64,000 nt of DNA, from NCBI RefSeq assembly GCF_001605885.1, contig NZ_LRPE01000038.1:209433-273432 (forward strand), read 5' to 3'. The stretch comes from Acinetobacter lactucae (GTDB taxonomy: Bacteria > Pseudomonadota > Gammaproteobacteria > Pseudomonadales > Moraxellaceae). Both the position numbers and the translations under genes were made by a program. Below the pieces are notes generated by a model that was not told where the DNA came from, did no database searches, and worked only from the letters and a program-made list of their open reading frames with translations. Shown piece after piece: positions 26,239 through 35,669 of the stretch; positions within the stretch are counted from its first letter, which is position 1, and the number at the start of each line of letters is the position of its first letter.

Positions 26239-28023
26239 ATGATGCGAACTCATTACTGTGGCTCTTTAACTGAAGCCCAAATCGACCAGACCGTTACACT
26301 ATGCGGTTGGGTACATCGTCGCCGTGACCATGGCGGTGTTATTTTCCTTGATATGCGTGACCGTGATGGTCTCGTTCAAGTGGTTATTGACCCAGATACT
26401 CCAGAAGCATTTGCAACAGCAGATAAAGCACGTTCTGAATATGTATTAAAAATTACAGGTCGTGTTCGTCGCCGTTATGAAGGTACTGAAAACCAAAATA
26501 TGGTGAGTGGTCAAATCGAAGTTTTAGGCAAAGAAATCGAAGTTCTTGCTGCTTCTGAAACTCCGCCATTCCCGTTAAATGATGACACGATTAACGTGTC
26601 AGAAGAACACCGTTTAAAATATCGTTTCTTGGACATCCGTCGTCCAGAAATGTTAGATCGCTTACGTTTCCGTTCTAAAGTAACTAACTTGATCCGTAAT
26701 TATTTAGACGATCACGGTTTCTTAGACGTTGAAACTCCGATTTTAACTCGTGCAACTCCTGAAGGCGCACGTGACTATTTAGTACCAAGTCGTGTACAAA
26801 ATGGTAGCTTCTACGCACTTCCACAATCACCACAATTGTTTAAACAATTGTTGATGGTGGGTGGTATTGATCGTTACTACCAAATCGCGAAATGTTTCCG
26901 TGATGAAGACTTGCGTGCTGACCGTCAGCCAGAATTTACTCAAATCGACATTGAAACATCGTTCTTAAATGACGATGAAATTATGGATTTGATGGAAGGC
27001 ATGACTGTTAAATTATTTAACGACTTGCTTGGCGTAAAATTTGAAAAATTCCGCCGTATGCCATATAGCGAAGCAATGCGTGACTATGCATCTGACAAAC
27101 CAGATTTGCGTATTCCGTTGAAACTCGTTGACGTTGCAGACTTAATGCAAGAAGTAGAGTTCAAAGTATTCGCTGGTCCTGCAAAAGATCCTAAAGGTCG
27201 TATTGTTGCCTTACGTGTTCCAGGTGCAGCATCATTGCCACGTAGTGCAATCGATGAATACACCAAATTCGTTGGCATCTATGGTGCAAAAGGTTTGGCT
27301 TACATTAAAGTTAATGAACTTGCTAAAGGAATTGAAGGTCTTCAATCTCCAATCGTTAAATTCATTGAACCGATTGTACTTGAACTGTTGGAACGTGTTG
27401 GCGCACAAGATGGCGATATCGTATTCTTCGGTGCGGATAAAGCTAAAGTCGTAAATGATGCAATGGGCGCGCTTCGTGTCAAGATTGGTCACGACTTGAA
27501 TCTTTCAACTTGTGAGTGGGCTCCACTTTGGGTTGTTGATTTCCCAATGTTTGAAGAAACTGACGATGGTAAATGGACTTCTGTTCATCATCCATTCACG
27601 CTGCCTAAATCTAGCGTAGAAGATGTGAAGAGCAATCCAGGTGAAGCACTTTCTGTTGCTTACGACATGGTATTGAACGGTACTGAAGTTGGTGGTGGTT
27701 CACTTCGTATTTACACATTAGAAATGCAAAAAGCGATTTTTGAAGCGCTTGGTATTTCTGATGAAGAAGCAGAAGAGAAATTCAGCTTCTTACTTAATGC
27801 ACTTCGTTATGGCGCTCCTCCTCACGGTGGTTTGGCATTCGGTCTTGACCGTTTAGTTATGCTTATGACTGGCGCGACTTCAATTCGTGACGTTATTGCA
27901 TTCCCGAAAACTAAGACTGCTGAATGTCCACTTACTCAAGCACCTGCTCCTGTTGAAGCAAATCAGCTTCGTGACTTGGGCATCCGCTTACGTGAAAAGC
28001 CAAAAGCTGAAGAATCTAAATAA
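26239..28023 (+). CDS. aspS: Aspartyl-tRNA synthetase
   Basis: AspS charges tRNA-Asp (and, in non-discriminating forms, tRNA-Asn). The 594-aa class II enzyme has an OB-fold anticodon domain ([25 protein letters not shown]), the catalytic core with motif 1 ([21 protein letters not shown]), motif 2 ([18 protein letters not shown]), the bacterial GAD insertion (about residues 290-420), and motif 3 ([19 protein letters not shown]). Two adjacent ATGs (26239, 26242) both lack a clear ribosome site. It marks one border of the lipooligosaccharide outer-core locus. The 170-bp upstream region carries no recognised signal. Confidence 0.97.
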   Translation: MMRTHYCGSLTEAQIDQTVTLCGWVHRRRDHGGVIFLDMRDRDGLVQVVIDPDTPEAFATADKARSEYVLKITGRVRRRYEGTENQNMVSGQIEVLGKEIEVLAASETPPFPLNDDTINVSEEHRLKYRFLDIRRPEMLDRLRFRSKVTNLIRNYLDDHGFLDVETPILTRATPEGARDYLVPSRVQNGSFYALPQSPQLFKQLLMVGGIDRYYQIAKCFRDEDLRADRQPEFTQIDIETSFLNDDEIMDLMEGMTVKLFNDLLGVKFEKFRRMPYSEAMRDYASDKPDLRIPLKLVDVADLMQEVEFKVFAGPAKDPKGRIVALRVPGAASLPRSAIDEYTKFVGIYGAKGLAYIKVNELAKGIEGLQSPIVKFIEPIVLELLERVGAQDGDIVFFGADKAKVVNDAMGALRVKIGHDLNLSTCEWAPLWVVDFPMFEETDDGKWTSVHHPFTLPKSSVEDVKSNPGEALSVAYDMVLNGTEVGGGSLRIYTLEMQKAIFEALGISDEEAEEKFSFLLNALRYGAPPHGGLAFGLDRLVMLMTGATSIRDVIAFPKTKTAECPLTQAPAPVEANQLRDLGIRLREKPKAEESK

Positions 28024-28043
28024 TTTTTTTAGATTTTCAAATT

Positions 28044-28071
28044 AAAAAACCCTGCTTATGCAGGGTTTTTT
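28044..28071 (+). terminator. Rho-independent terminator of aspS
   Basis: AAAAAACCCTGC and GCAGGGTTTTTT form a perfect 12-bp stem with loop TTAT. Confidence 0.92.
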
Positions 28072-28172
28072 ATTAGACAGTATTAAACAAACATTCAATT
28101 TTCATAAGCTATGCTTTGCGAAAAAGCACGTCAGTGGCATAATAGGCTGCTTTTAATTAAGAGGTCAGCTTT

Positions 28173-28388
28173 ATGGCTATGCGCCCTGATGTACGTCGAC
28201 ATGCTCTAGTGGTGATTGTATTCTCCCTCGCACAATGGTTTTTCATGCGCTATATTCTTGCAAATGAATTATTTAACATGACTACAAATCAACGAATTTT
28301 ATTTTTCTGTGTAAGTAGCTTAGTTGGTGCATTACTCATTTTTGTTTCATTGATTTACATGGTTTTAAAAGGAAATGCGGATAAATAA
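28173..28388 (+). CDS. Small membrane protein (71 aa)
   Basis: The product has two predicted TM helices, about residues 10-28 (HALVVIVFSLAQWFFMRYI) and 43-66 (ILFFCVSSLVGALLIFVSLIYM), joined by a short polar loop, with a basic N-terminus (MRPDVRRH) and Lys-rich C-terminus. AGAGGT lies about 8 nt before the ATG. I do not recognise a family. It lies between the aspS terminator and the first OC-locus gene, with only 32 bp and no terminator to the latter, so the two may share a transcript. Confidence 0.75.
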   Translation: MAMRPDVRRHALVVIVFSLAQWFFMRYILANELFNMTTNQRILFFCVSSLVGALLIFVSLIYMVLKGNADK

Positions 28389-28420
28389 AAAGAAATTTTT
28401 GTTTATCATTTGAGGTTGTT

Positions 28421-29344
28421 ATGGGTTTACGAAAATCTACAAGAAAAATGTTTTTCCTTTTAAGATTTCATCTTAGATTTTATACTGATAAGCGTATTAA
28501 AAATATTGAACCTAACAACCTAGCAAATCAAATTATCCTTCATCCTAAATCTGAAGATGAAATTAATATTCCAAAAATTATATGGATATATTGGGATTCT
28601 AAAAAACCTGAACTCGTAGAGCGCTGTCTAGAATGTATTAAAATTTTGAATCAAGAATATACGATTCATATTTTAGATAACAACAATATAAATGATTTCT
28701 GTGAAATTGACTTTTCGCAATTTGATGGCCTCACTCCTCAATTAAAATCTGATCTACTACGCTTATCTCTATTATATAAATATGGAGGTATATGGGTGGA
28801 TGCAAGTGTAATTCTTTATAGTAGTTTGGACTGGATTATTGATCTATGTAATAACAATAAAACCAAAGCATTTGGATATTATAGAGACTCTAATACAACT
28901 GTAAGACAGTACCCAGTCATTGAAAGTTGGCTTTTAGCCTCAGAAAGAAATAATATTTTCTTTAAAGAATGGTTAGATGAGCTAATTTATGCAGTTAGAT
29001 CAGGAGTTAAAAACTACATCCTCGAGATAAAAAAATCTTGTCCAAACTATGATGAATATTTTCAAAATATTGGCCGACTTGAATATCTTGTTATTTATGT
29101 AGCTTGTCAAAAAGTTCTTAGAAAAACAGAGATGAGTATCACATTAATTAACTGTGATGAGAACGCTTTTATTTATCATAGGTTTAACAATAAATCTCAC
29201 ATCCACTTTATTGAGTCATTAGTATTAAACTATAGACCAGTAAATATGCCATATCTTATAAAACTAATTGGTTCAGATAGAAATTTATTAGAGCCATATA
29301 TTAAATCAAACAAAGTTAAGAAAGATTCACTTCTTGATTTCTAA
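28421..29344 (+). CDS. Capsular-polysaccharide-synthesis-type glycosyltransferase (OC locus)
   Basis: The 307-aa protein resembles the Caps_synth / GT32-like family: IPKIIWIYWDSKKPELVERCLECIK, then the sugar-nucleotide region LKSDLLRLSLLYKYGGIWVDASVIL (the DXD-like VDAS). No TM segment is seen. GAGG lies 5 nt before the ATG. By position at the aspS end of the outer-core locus it should add a sugar to the lipooligosaccharide core, as a gtrOC-type gene; the donor and linkage are unknown. Base composition is much more AT-rich than aspS, consistent with a swapped-in segment. It is convergent with the next gene, 6 bp away, with no terminator. Confidence 0.85.
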   Translation: MGLRKSTRKMFFLLRFHLRFYTDKRIKNIEPNNLANQIILHPKSEDEINIPKIIWIYWDSKKPELVERCLECIKILNQEYTIHILDNNNINDFCEIDFSQFDGLTPQLKSDLLRLSLLYKYGGIWVDASVILYSSLDWIIDLCNNNKTKAFGYYRDSNTTVRQYPVIESWLLASERNNIFFKEWLDELIYAVRSGVKNYILEIKKSCPNYDEYFQNIGRLEYLVIYVACQKVLRKTEMSITLINCDENAFIYHRFNNKSHIHFIESLVLNYRPVNMPYLIKLIGSDRNLLEPYIKSNKVKKDSLLDF

Positions 29345-29350
29345 AGAGTA

Positions 29351-30295
29351 TTAATATCTATACGTACCTATTTCTTTTTTAAATTTGTTATTAAAAAAAA
29401 GAAATAGTACAAAAAGAAATATATTAAAAATTAAAGTCATTTTAATATATTGAGAGAACTCAACAAAAAATGCAATAAATAAGCTTATTAATGATAGGAT
29501 AAAAATAAGACTAACTCTTCTAGTGTACTGTTTAGAAATCTTGATGACTTCATTATTCTTTTCAATCACATTCCAGATTGAACCTAATCGATTACTATAT
29601 AAGTCTTTATGATTATCGAATATTCGATTTAAAGCTATTTCTTTTGAAATTTTTTGACAATCAATTTGATCAGTTAAACTAGACTGATCGAATCTTTTTC
29701 TATAAAAATATAAATATTCAGGAATAACAAAATATTTTTCGTTCTGCTTCAATAAAGATATATATAAGTTCCAATCTTCACATACTTTAAGTTTTTCATC
29801 GTAACCTCCTATTCTTTTAAAATCAGCAGTCCGCATTAAAGCAATACATGGAAAAATAGCATTATGAAAAATGAAATCTTTCAAACTCATTATCTTATGA
29901 CTAATCTTATTACTTGAGCGCTCAAACTCTTGAACATTTGTACATACAAATGCTAAATCAGGGTGGGTTAGTAATATATTTAAGCATTTTTCGATATAAC
30001 TCGGTGCAATCTTGTCATCAGAGTCAATAAACATCAAATAATCACCACAGGCAATATTTGCTCCGAAGTTTCTAGCACTAGATACTCCTCCATTTTCTTT
30101 TTTTAAATATTTATATTTATCTTTATTTAAATAATCAGCTATATTTTCACATAGCTTATCACTATCGTTTGATCCGTCATCTACAATTATACACTCAAAA
30201 TTTATATGGGTTTGTTCATCTATTGACTTAATAGTATCAAGAATAGTATTGGAGGCATTATAGGCTGGCACAATAATACTAACTAAAGCTTTCAT
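29351..30295 (-). CDS. GT2-family glycosyltransferase with C-terminal membrane segments (OC locus)
   Basis: This GT-A-fold enzyme has the canonical N-terminus LVSIIVPAYNASNTILDTIK, IIVDDGSNDSD, SSARNFGANIACGDYLMFIDSDDKIAP (DXD as DSDD) and an acceptor region CEDWNLYISLL. The C-terminus has two hydrophobic helices (LIFILSLISLFIAFFVEF, MTLIFNIFLFVLFLFF) that could anchor it in the membrane. I chose the ATG at 30295 (314 aa) because the frame to 30316 starts with TTG and has no clear site. It follows the GT25 gene on the same strand with a 38-bp gap. It is AT-rich and presumably adds an outer-core sugar. Confidence 0.87.
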   Translation of the reverse strand: MKALVSIIVPAYNASNTILDTIKSIDEQTHINFECIIVDDGSNDSDKLCENIADYLNKDKYKYLKKENGGVSSARNFGANIACGDYLMFIDSDDKIAPSYIEKCLNILLTHPDLAFVCTNVQEFERSSNKISHKIMSLKDFIFHNAIFPCIALMRTADFKRIGGYDEKLKVCEDWNLYISLLKQNEKYFVIPEYLYFYRKRFDQSSLTDQIDCQKISKEIALNRIFDNHKDLYSNRLGSIWNVIEKNNEVIKISKQYTRRVSLIFILSLISLFIAFFVEFSQYIKMTLIFNIFLFVLFLFFNNKFKKEIGTYRY

Positions 30296-30333
30296 ATAAA
30301 ATTCTCGATTCCCCAAAATACAATCAATAAAAA

Positions 30334-31092
30334 TTAAAAATAGCGATTATAATATAATTTCGCTAAATTTTTTCTTAAACCATGACCATATTTACTTTTT
30401 TCTAAATCTTCAGTTCTAGCCCTCTCATTTTCTAATCGGCTTAATATTGGATCTTTTTCACCAATTTCAATTACTGGATGATCAATAATAAATGACATTA
30501 AAATATGAACGGTTGAGTCGAAATCAAACAGATAGCTCCAATCATCTGCTTTTCTTATTCTATGATGATATTTAAGTAATGTTTCTGCCATTTTTCTATC
30601 AACAATGTAAGCAAACGCATAACAAGCACGATGAAAAAAATCTGGGACCACTTCTAATACTTTTTTATTCAAAAAATTATAGTCTTTAAATTCACCTCTT
30701 GTTTTTAGGCACTCCTTCATTTGAATGCCACCTAAACTAAATAGCAAATTCGATGGTAAGGATACTTTTTCTAATTCTTGTTTTAATTTATTAATTGTTA
30801 AATCATCAGGCAATATCGCATCATCTTCAAAAATCAATGCATATTTATCTTCCGATTCAAGGAAAAGCTCTAAAGCCTTCAAATGAGATAAGGTACATCC
30901 CAGCTCACTCGGTGTTAAAGGCTGGGAACGGCCTTTTACAGCCATTTCAAAGTATTGCTTTACAGGTAAATCTACCCCTTTAATTCCTACTTTCGTTATA
31001 GGTAAATTTCCTTGTTCAAAAAAGTTTTGATTGAGGAATTTACTTAAACGAGGTGATTTTTCATCTTCGATAGTTACAACATAAATCTTCAT
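30334..31092 (-). CDS. Glycosyltransferase family 25 protein (OC locus)
   Basis: The 252-aa protein matches GT25 LPS biosynthesis enzymes such as LgtB/LgtE: MKIYVVTIEDEKSPRLSKFL, PSELGCTLSHLKALELFLES, YALIFEDDAIL (the EDD acidic motif), and the acceptor-side RKADDWSYLF. Such enzymes usually transfer galactose or a related hexose to LOS. It heads a two-gene minus-strand unit with the GT2 gene, starting 83 bp from the divergent ghy gene. Which sugar it transfers here is unknown. Confidence 0.88.
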   Translation of the reverse strand: MKIYVVTIEDEKSPRLSKFLNQNFFEQGNLPITKVGIKGVDLPVKQYFEMAVKGRSQPLTPSELGCTLSHLKALELFLESEDKYALIFEDDAILPDDLTINKLKQELEKVSLPSNLLFSLGGIQMKECLKTRGEFKDYNFLNKKVLEVVPDFFHRACYAFAYIVDRKMAETLLKYHHRIRKADDWSYLFDFDSTVHILMSFIIDHPVIEIGEKDPILSRLENERARTEDLEKSKYGHGLRKNLAKLYYNRYF

Positions 31093-31175
31093 TAAGCTAT
31101 TCCCCTTTTAAACAGCGAGTATCATATCTAATGTAAAATAGAGTTAATATATCTTTTTTATTTTCTTGTATTGTC

Positions 31176-32063
31176 ATGATTCGTTTAATTCAAAAAAAAT
31201 GGTACAAGTACCAACAAGCAAAAAAAGCAAAATCTTTTGACTCTCATTGGTATATGCGTTTCGGCTGGTTAGAGCACCCTTTTACAACACTTGAGCAATT
31301 AGATTCACTCTTTGAGATCCATTCCCCTAGAAAGTTCACATTTGCAGATAGCTTTTATGCTTATGAAAATGGCCGCCATTTTATTTTTTTTGAAGAAGTC
31401 GATGATCAACATCCGGTAGGCTTTCTTTCAGTTTTAGAAGTCTTTAAGGATGGCACCTACACACCGCCTGAAACTATTTTAAAACTCGACTATCATCTCT
31501 CCTATCCTTGCGTATTTAAAATAGATAACACTTGGTATATGGTCCCAGAAACTTCTGCCAACAAAACCATCGAACTCTGGAAATGTACTGATTTCCCAAT
31601 GAAATGGGAGAAGCATTCTAACCTAATGGAAAATATTGAAGCAGTCGATAGCACCCCTTTTTACAATGAGGGATTATGGTATCTGTTTACTTCAACGCGT
31701 CGTGATTGTAAGAAGTTTGGTGACCGTTTAGATCTATTCTTTACCAAAGATATTTTGAATCCTGAATGGCAAGAGCACCCAATGAATCCAGTATGCCGAG
31801 GCAGTCAGCAGTTTCGTATGGCAGGCAAACCTTTTATTTATAAAGGCCAGCTGGTTCGACCAAGCCAAGATTCTTTAAAACGTTATGGCGGCAATATCGA
31901 ATTAAAAGCGATTACTCAGCTTAGTCCAACAACCTATGAAGAAAAATTACTAGAAGTGGTTTTACCAGACTGGAATCAGGCAGATGACGGTTGCCATACC
32001 ATTAATGTCGAAGATAACTTTGTGGTACTTGATGCCATCCGCCTTACGCCAAAAAATAATTAA
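31176..32063 (+). CDS. ghy: Glycosyl-hydrolase-like protein of the outer-core locus
   Basis: The 295-aa protein has the five-bladed beta-propeller look of GH43/GH117-like proteins: FTFADSFYAYENGRHFIFFEEV, SYPCVFKIDNTWYMVPETSANKTIELWKC, EAVDSTPFYNEGLWYLFTSTRR. The acidic residues in FADSF, MVPETS and AVDST are candidates for the catalytic set. The OC loci of the A. baumannii complex contain a gene called ghy at this position, between gtrOC4 and the variable genes, and on the opposite strand from the neighbours, matching what is seen. Whether it hydrolyses or transfers sugar is unknown. Its stop codon overlaps that of the convergent gene. Confidence 0.8.
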   Translation: MIRLIQKKWYKYQQAKKAKSFDSHWYMRFGWLEHPFTTLEQLDSLFEIHSPRKFTFADSFYAYENGRHFIFFEEVDDQHPVGFLSVLEVFKDGTYTPPETILKLDYHLSYPCVFKIDNTWYMVPETSANKTIELWKCTDFPMKWEKHSNLMENIEAVDSTPFYNEGLWYLFTSTRRDCKKFGDRLDLFFTKDILNPEWQEHPMNPVCRGSQQFRMAGKPFIYKGQLVRPSQDSLKRYGGNIELKAITQLSPTTYEEKLLEVVLPDWNQADDGCHTINVEDNFVVLDAIRLTPKNN

Positions 32064-33094
32064 GTTTTCAGCAGGCCTTTATAAATATTAAGCGTCTGCT
32101 CAGCCATGGCTGGTACAGTCAGTTCAGCTTTGGCTTTTGCATATAAAGGGCTAAAATCATTTTGAGCCTCAGGTTGAAGCGCACATTTAATCGCTTTTGC
32201 TAAACCTTGAGCATCTCCAATTTCTGCTAGATATGGCGCTGGCAACCACTCGATCACACCGTTCACTTTAGTTGAAGCCATTGCTTTATCTGCCTGCAAT
32301 GCTTCGACCATAACGAGTGGAAAACCTTCACGGTCTGACGATAAAACCACAATATCAGCCAACTGCACCAGATCACGTGCATCAGTTCTAAACCCAAGAA
32401 AAGCGACCCGATTTTGTATCTTTAATTCACTGACTTGTTTCTCTAAACTTGTTCGAAGTGAACCATCGCCTACAATCCATAAATTGGCATCAATCTGTTG
32501 CATCGACTCAATCAATAAACTGATATTTTTTACTGGTTCTAGACGGCCAATACACATAACAACTTTTTTCTTAGGGTCTAGCTCAGCAAAATCTTTTTGA
32601 ATCGATTGAAGCAACTTTTCTTTATTTTCAGCTGTAAGAGCAGGTTGAGGATATACACCGTTATAAACCACGTGTGCTTTAGACTCAGGAATACTTTGCG
32701 TGAGCGCTTGGCTCACTGCAATAACTGCATCACCAGCTAAATAAGCGGATTTATTCTTTTTAGTACCGTGTACCGTCGTTACAAATTTCGGGCCAGATAA
32801 AAATGGCTTAATGCGGGCAATCAGCTCAGCCGCCTTTCCTGCTTGTGCATGAACAATAGCAGGTTGAATTTGCTGTATAAAATTTTTAAGTTGCCAGAGT
32901 AAAAGAATATTCCAACGGCTACGTGCAAAATCGACGGCATGAAAATGTACTTGTTGGCTAAACTTTTCTACATAGCAAGGATGTGCAATCACATGTACTT
33001 CATGATTTAAAGAGAGCTCATTAACAAGGTTAAAAGTGTGCTGCTCTAAACCACCAACTCCACCGCTGGTTGCCAATACCTGAACAATTTTCAT
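32060..33094 (-). CDS. gtrOC4: GT4-family glycosyltransferase of the outer-core locus
   Basis: The 344-aa GT-B enzyme has an N-terminal glycine-rich motif (VLATSGGVGGLEQHTFNLVNEL), AGDAVIAVSQALTQ, CIGRLEPVKNISLLIESM (start of the GT4 donor domain) and SSDREGFPLVMVEALQADKAMASTKVNGV with the conserved E-x7-E. It is cytosolic or peripheral at the membrane. It is the last gene of the five-gene minus-strand block that starts beside ilvE, 11 bp after the GT2 gene. The gtrOC4 name rests on gene order in published Acinetobacter OC loci, not on alignment. Confidence 0.83.
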   Translation of the reverse strand: MKIVQVLATSGGVGGLEQHTFNLVNELSLNHEVHVIAHPCYVEKFSQQVHFHAVDFARSRWNILLLWQLKNFIQQIQPAIVHAQAGKAAELIARIKPFLSGPKFVTTVHGTKKNKSAYLAGDAVIAVSQALTQSIPESKAHVVYNGVYPQPALTAENKEKLLQSIQKDFAELDPKKKVVMCIGRLEPVKNISLLIESMQQIDANLWIVGDGSLRTSLEKQVSELKIQNRVAFLGFRTDARDLVQLADIVVLSSDREGFPLVMVEALQADKAMASTKVNGVIEWLPAPYLAEIGDAQGLAKAIKCALQPEAQNDFSPLYAKAKAELTVPAMAEQTLNIYKGLLKT

Positions 33095-33105
33095 AGCTTA
33101 CCTGC

Positions 33106-33870
33106 TTATTTCTTATCTTTATTCATGGCCTGTTCAAAAAGCTTGGCTTCTTTTAGAAAAGCATAAAACGCGTTAATCATACTATTTACGAAACCACGCC
33201 AACCATTTAAGAAACTACGGCGAATAAAATAAGACTTCATAAAAGTCACAGGCATGACCAAAATCAATTTTGCAACACTTGGAGACTTTCCTTTTTGGTA
33301 TTTCTCTAATGCTTTTAAGTTGGAATATTGGTTATTTTTTTCGACTTTAACGAAAATGCTCGACTCACCATAATGATAAATGTCGTGTTGGGCACGCTGA
33401 GATTCACCATCTACAACCACATTTTCATGAACTTTATTAGCAAGGTCATAATGCCCTTTAGACTTGCGGAAAAAACGCACCTTTGCATGTTTTTTAGTAT
33501 GCTTGCTGTTTGGAACACCTAAGAACACATCATTAATTGGTGTGATTAATGCATCAAGTTTGTTTTGCTGAATGGTCTCAATAATTTCTTGTTTTAACTC
33601 GTTAGATAAAACTTCATCGCCATCTAGATTGAGTACCCAATCATTACGACACTTTGCTAAAGCTAAACTTTTTTGCCCAGCATAACCTTGCCAGTCTTGA
33701 TGAGAAATTTTCGTATTTTCAAAGTGCTGTGCAATTTCATAAGTATTATCAGTACTGCCCGAATCTAAAATAATAACTTCATCAAACTCACTGACACTTT
33801 GTAAAGTTCGTTCTAACCAAGCACCACAATTTAAGGTGACAATATAGACACTACATGGAATTTTATTCAT
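33106..33870 (-). CDS. gtrOC3: GT2-family (WaaE/KdtX-like) glycosyltransferase of the outer-core locus
   Basis: The 254-aa protein resembles LOS core beta-glucosyltransferases: SVYIVTLNCGAWLERTLQSV, VIILDSGSTDNTYEIAQ, HQDWQGYAGQKSLALAKC and WVLNLDGDEVLS (DXD as DGD). The sequence QDWxGxxxQKxxALxxC is typical of WaaE/LgtF enzymes that place glucose on inner-core heptose or Kdo. It overlaps the deacetylase gene by 4 bp (ATGA), so translation is likely coupled. The name follows locus order. Confidence 0.85.
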   Translation of the reverse strand: MNKIPCSVYIVTLNCGAWLERTLQSVSEFDEVIILDSGSTDNTYEIAQHFENTKISHQDWQGYAGQKSLALAKCRNDWVLNLDGDEVLSNELKQEIIETIQQNKLDALITPINDVFLGVPNSKHTKKHAKVRFFRKSKGHYDLANKVHENVVVDGESQRAQHDIYHYGESSIFVKVEKNNQYSNLKALEKYQKGKSPSVAKLILVMPVTFMKSYFIRRSFLNGWRGFVNSMINAFYAFLKEAKLFEQAMNKDKK

Positions 33871-34622
33871 AACTTATAACGTCCTTTAGCAAGGGCGATA
33901 CGCATCTGTAAAGCATTCATGGCACCATGCGTGCTGACACGTGGAATATTAAATTGATTACTTACTTCATACGCTTCGATTTTTTTACGAGTCGATACGG
34001 CATTTTTAAAGCCAATCTCTTGAGCCATTTTCTGGTGCTTTTCATTAAATCGACCAAATGGATAAGCAAAGCTCGGACATTTTCCAACTAACGCTTCAAC
34101 GTCACGTTTAGACTGAACCATTTCATCGTAAGCAGTTTGATCATCAAGCTTAAGTAAGTTCACATGATGTTGTGTGTGTGCACCAAACTCAATGAAACCT
34201 GAATTTGCCATTTCATGAATTTGCTCATGAGTTAGCTTTTCAATTCCTTCAATTTGCGTTGCCAAATAAATGGTTGCTTTTGCATTGTATTTTTTAAGTA
34301 ATGGATAGGCATAAAGATAATTATCCATAAAGCCATCATCAAAACTTAAAGCAACCACATTCTTTTGATTACGGTATTGTTCAAGCTCGGAAACAAAGCA
34401 AAAAGTAACCTTTTTACGCGTCAACAACTGTAAAAGTTGCTCAAATTTTTCAGGAGGCATGTTCATACCAGAGGCTGCATCTTTAGGGGTAACCTGATGC
34501 AACATCACAATGCGTGGTAGTTTACTCGAACGAAACGGGAGCCAGAATGTATAATTACCCAGCACATATAACAGTGCAGCAAGTGCTAGTAGGCCTACCG
34601 CAACGTACAAAAACCACATCAT
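33867..34622 (-). CDS. Polysaccharide deacetylase of the outer-core locus
   Basis: The 251-aa protein has an N-terminal TM helix (MMWFLYVAVGLLALAALLYVL) and a NodB-type carbohydrate esterase 4 domain: VALSFDDGFMDNY (metal and base aspartates), FGAHTQHHVNL (H-x3-H zinc site) and SFAYPFGRFNEK. It should remove an acetyl group from an amino sugar of the outer core on or near the inner membrane. Published OC loci contain pda1 or pda2 at this place and are grouped on which one they carry; I cannot tell which this is. It overlaps its neighbours by 4 bp on both sides. Confidence 0.88.
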   Translation of the reverse strand: MMWFLYVAVGLLALAALLYVLGNYTFWLPFRSSKLPRIVMLHQVTPKDAASGMNMPPEKFEQLLQLLTRKKVTFCFVSELEQYRNQKNVVALSFDDGFMDNYLYAYPLLKKYNAKATIYLATQIEGIEKLTHEQIHEMANSGFIEFGAHTQHHVNLLKLDDQTAYDEMVQSKRDVEALVGKCPSFAYPFGRFNEKHQKMAQEIGFKNAVSTRKKIEAYEVSNQFNIPRVSTHGAMNALQMRIALAKGRYKL

Positions 34623-35647
34623 GCATAAACCTCATGTGACCATTCATAATCTTCTGAAAGGGGCTGCTTAAATGTCACCTCAACCATAAACTGGGTGATG
34701 CGCTTAGCATTGAAAGATTTGCGTGTTTTTTCCCAGCCTTCTTTCGCTATTTTTTCAGCCTGATCTGGGTTTTGATCAAAGAATTGGATCTTCTTGGCCA
34801 AATCAAACTGGTCATCAAAGTAAACCACTTCCTGCTCGGTGTAGAGCTTCTCAAAGCCCGGAATTCTTGGGCTAAAAGTCAATAAACCATTACCAGTCAG
34901 TTGTACAATACGGTCAGAACTATACAAGGTTACATCATTACGACGTGAGTAATTAAGTCCCATTTTTGTTTCAGAGAGAACTTTATAATACGCTTTACCA
35001 TAAACACCAGGTTGTTCAAAACAACCATAATATTGATAGTTCACATGACCTTGTTGCAATGCATCTGCCAAGTCCTTTAAGAACTTTTCACGCTCAGGTT
35101 CTTTATAGACCACACCGCAGAAAATAAAAGTCTTGTCAGTCTTAGAGTTTGAAAATTGCTGTAGTGTTTCTACATTACGGTGACCGACATTTGGCAAATA
35201 GGCCACGCTTAAATGAGGTTGCTTTAACTTTTGTAGATATTCTCCGCCTGTTGTACAGAAAATAGCATCTAAATATGGCGAGAATGCTTTGACAAAGCCG
35301 AGTTTGTTTTCAAGATAAAGCGGATCAACATACCAAAATGCAATTTTAGTATTTGGATAAGATTCTTTAATTTGTCTTAGAACATCTGGACTCATTAAGT
35401 CACTATGCCCAATGAGCACCAGATCAGGTTCAATATTATTAACGACCTTTAGAACTTCTTTATTAGCCCAATTGGCACCCAGTTTTTTTGTTTTAAAAAT
35501 GGTTCCCATACGAGCCATGTCACGAAAACTAAAATCATAAACGAAATGGCCATTTTCAATTAATCCGGCAGAAATTTTACGGTCTGTGCAGTAAAAATGG
35601 GCGCCTTGTTTATTAAAGCCAAAATTTGCAATATGCAATATTTTCAT
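34619..35647 (-). CDS. gtrOC2: CgeB-like glycosyltransferase of the outer-core locus
   Basis: The 342-aa GT-B-like protein starts MKILHIANFGFNKQGAHFYC and contains PDLVLIGHSDLMSPDVL, KIAFWYVDPLYLENK, ETKMGLNYSRRNDVTLYSSDRIVQLTGNGLLTFSPRIPGFEKLY and an E-rich tail. The SSDRIxQxTGNGxLxFSPRxPGF region corresponds to the donor domain of the glycosyl transferases group 1/CgeB (GT_92-like) type. It is the second gene of the minus-strand OC block, 22 bp after the ELM1-type gene and overlapping the deacetylase by 4 bp. The name follows locus order. Confidence 0.8.
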   Translation of the reverse strand: MKILHIANFGFNKQGAHFYCTDRKISAGLIENGHFVYDFSFRDMARMGTIFKTKKLGANWANKEVLKVVNNIEPDLVLIGHSDLMSPDVLRQIKESYPNTKIAFWYVDPLYLENKLGFVKAFSPYLDAIFCTTGGEYLQKLKQPHLSVAYLPNVGHRNVETLQQFSNSKTDKTFIFCGVVYKEPEREKFLKDLADALQQGHVNYQYYGCFEQPGVYGKAYYKVLSETKMGLNYSRRNDVTLYSSDRIVQLTGNGLLTFSPRIPGFEKLYTEQEVVYFDDQFDLAKKIQFFDQNPDQAEKIAKEGWEKTRKSFNAKRITQFMVEVTFKQPLSEDYEWSHEVYA

Positions 35648-35669
35648 TTATTTACTCAAAATAAAAAAT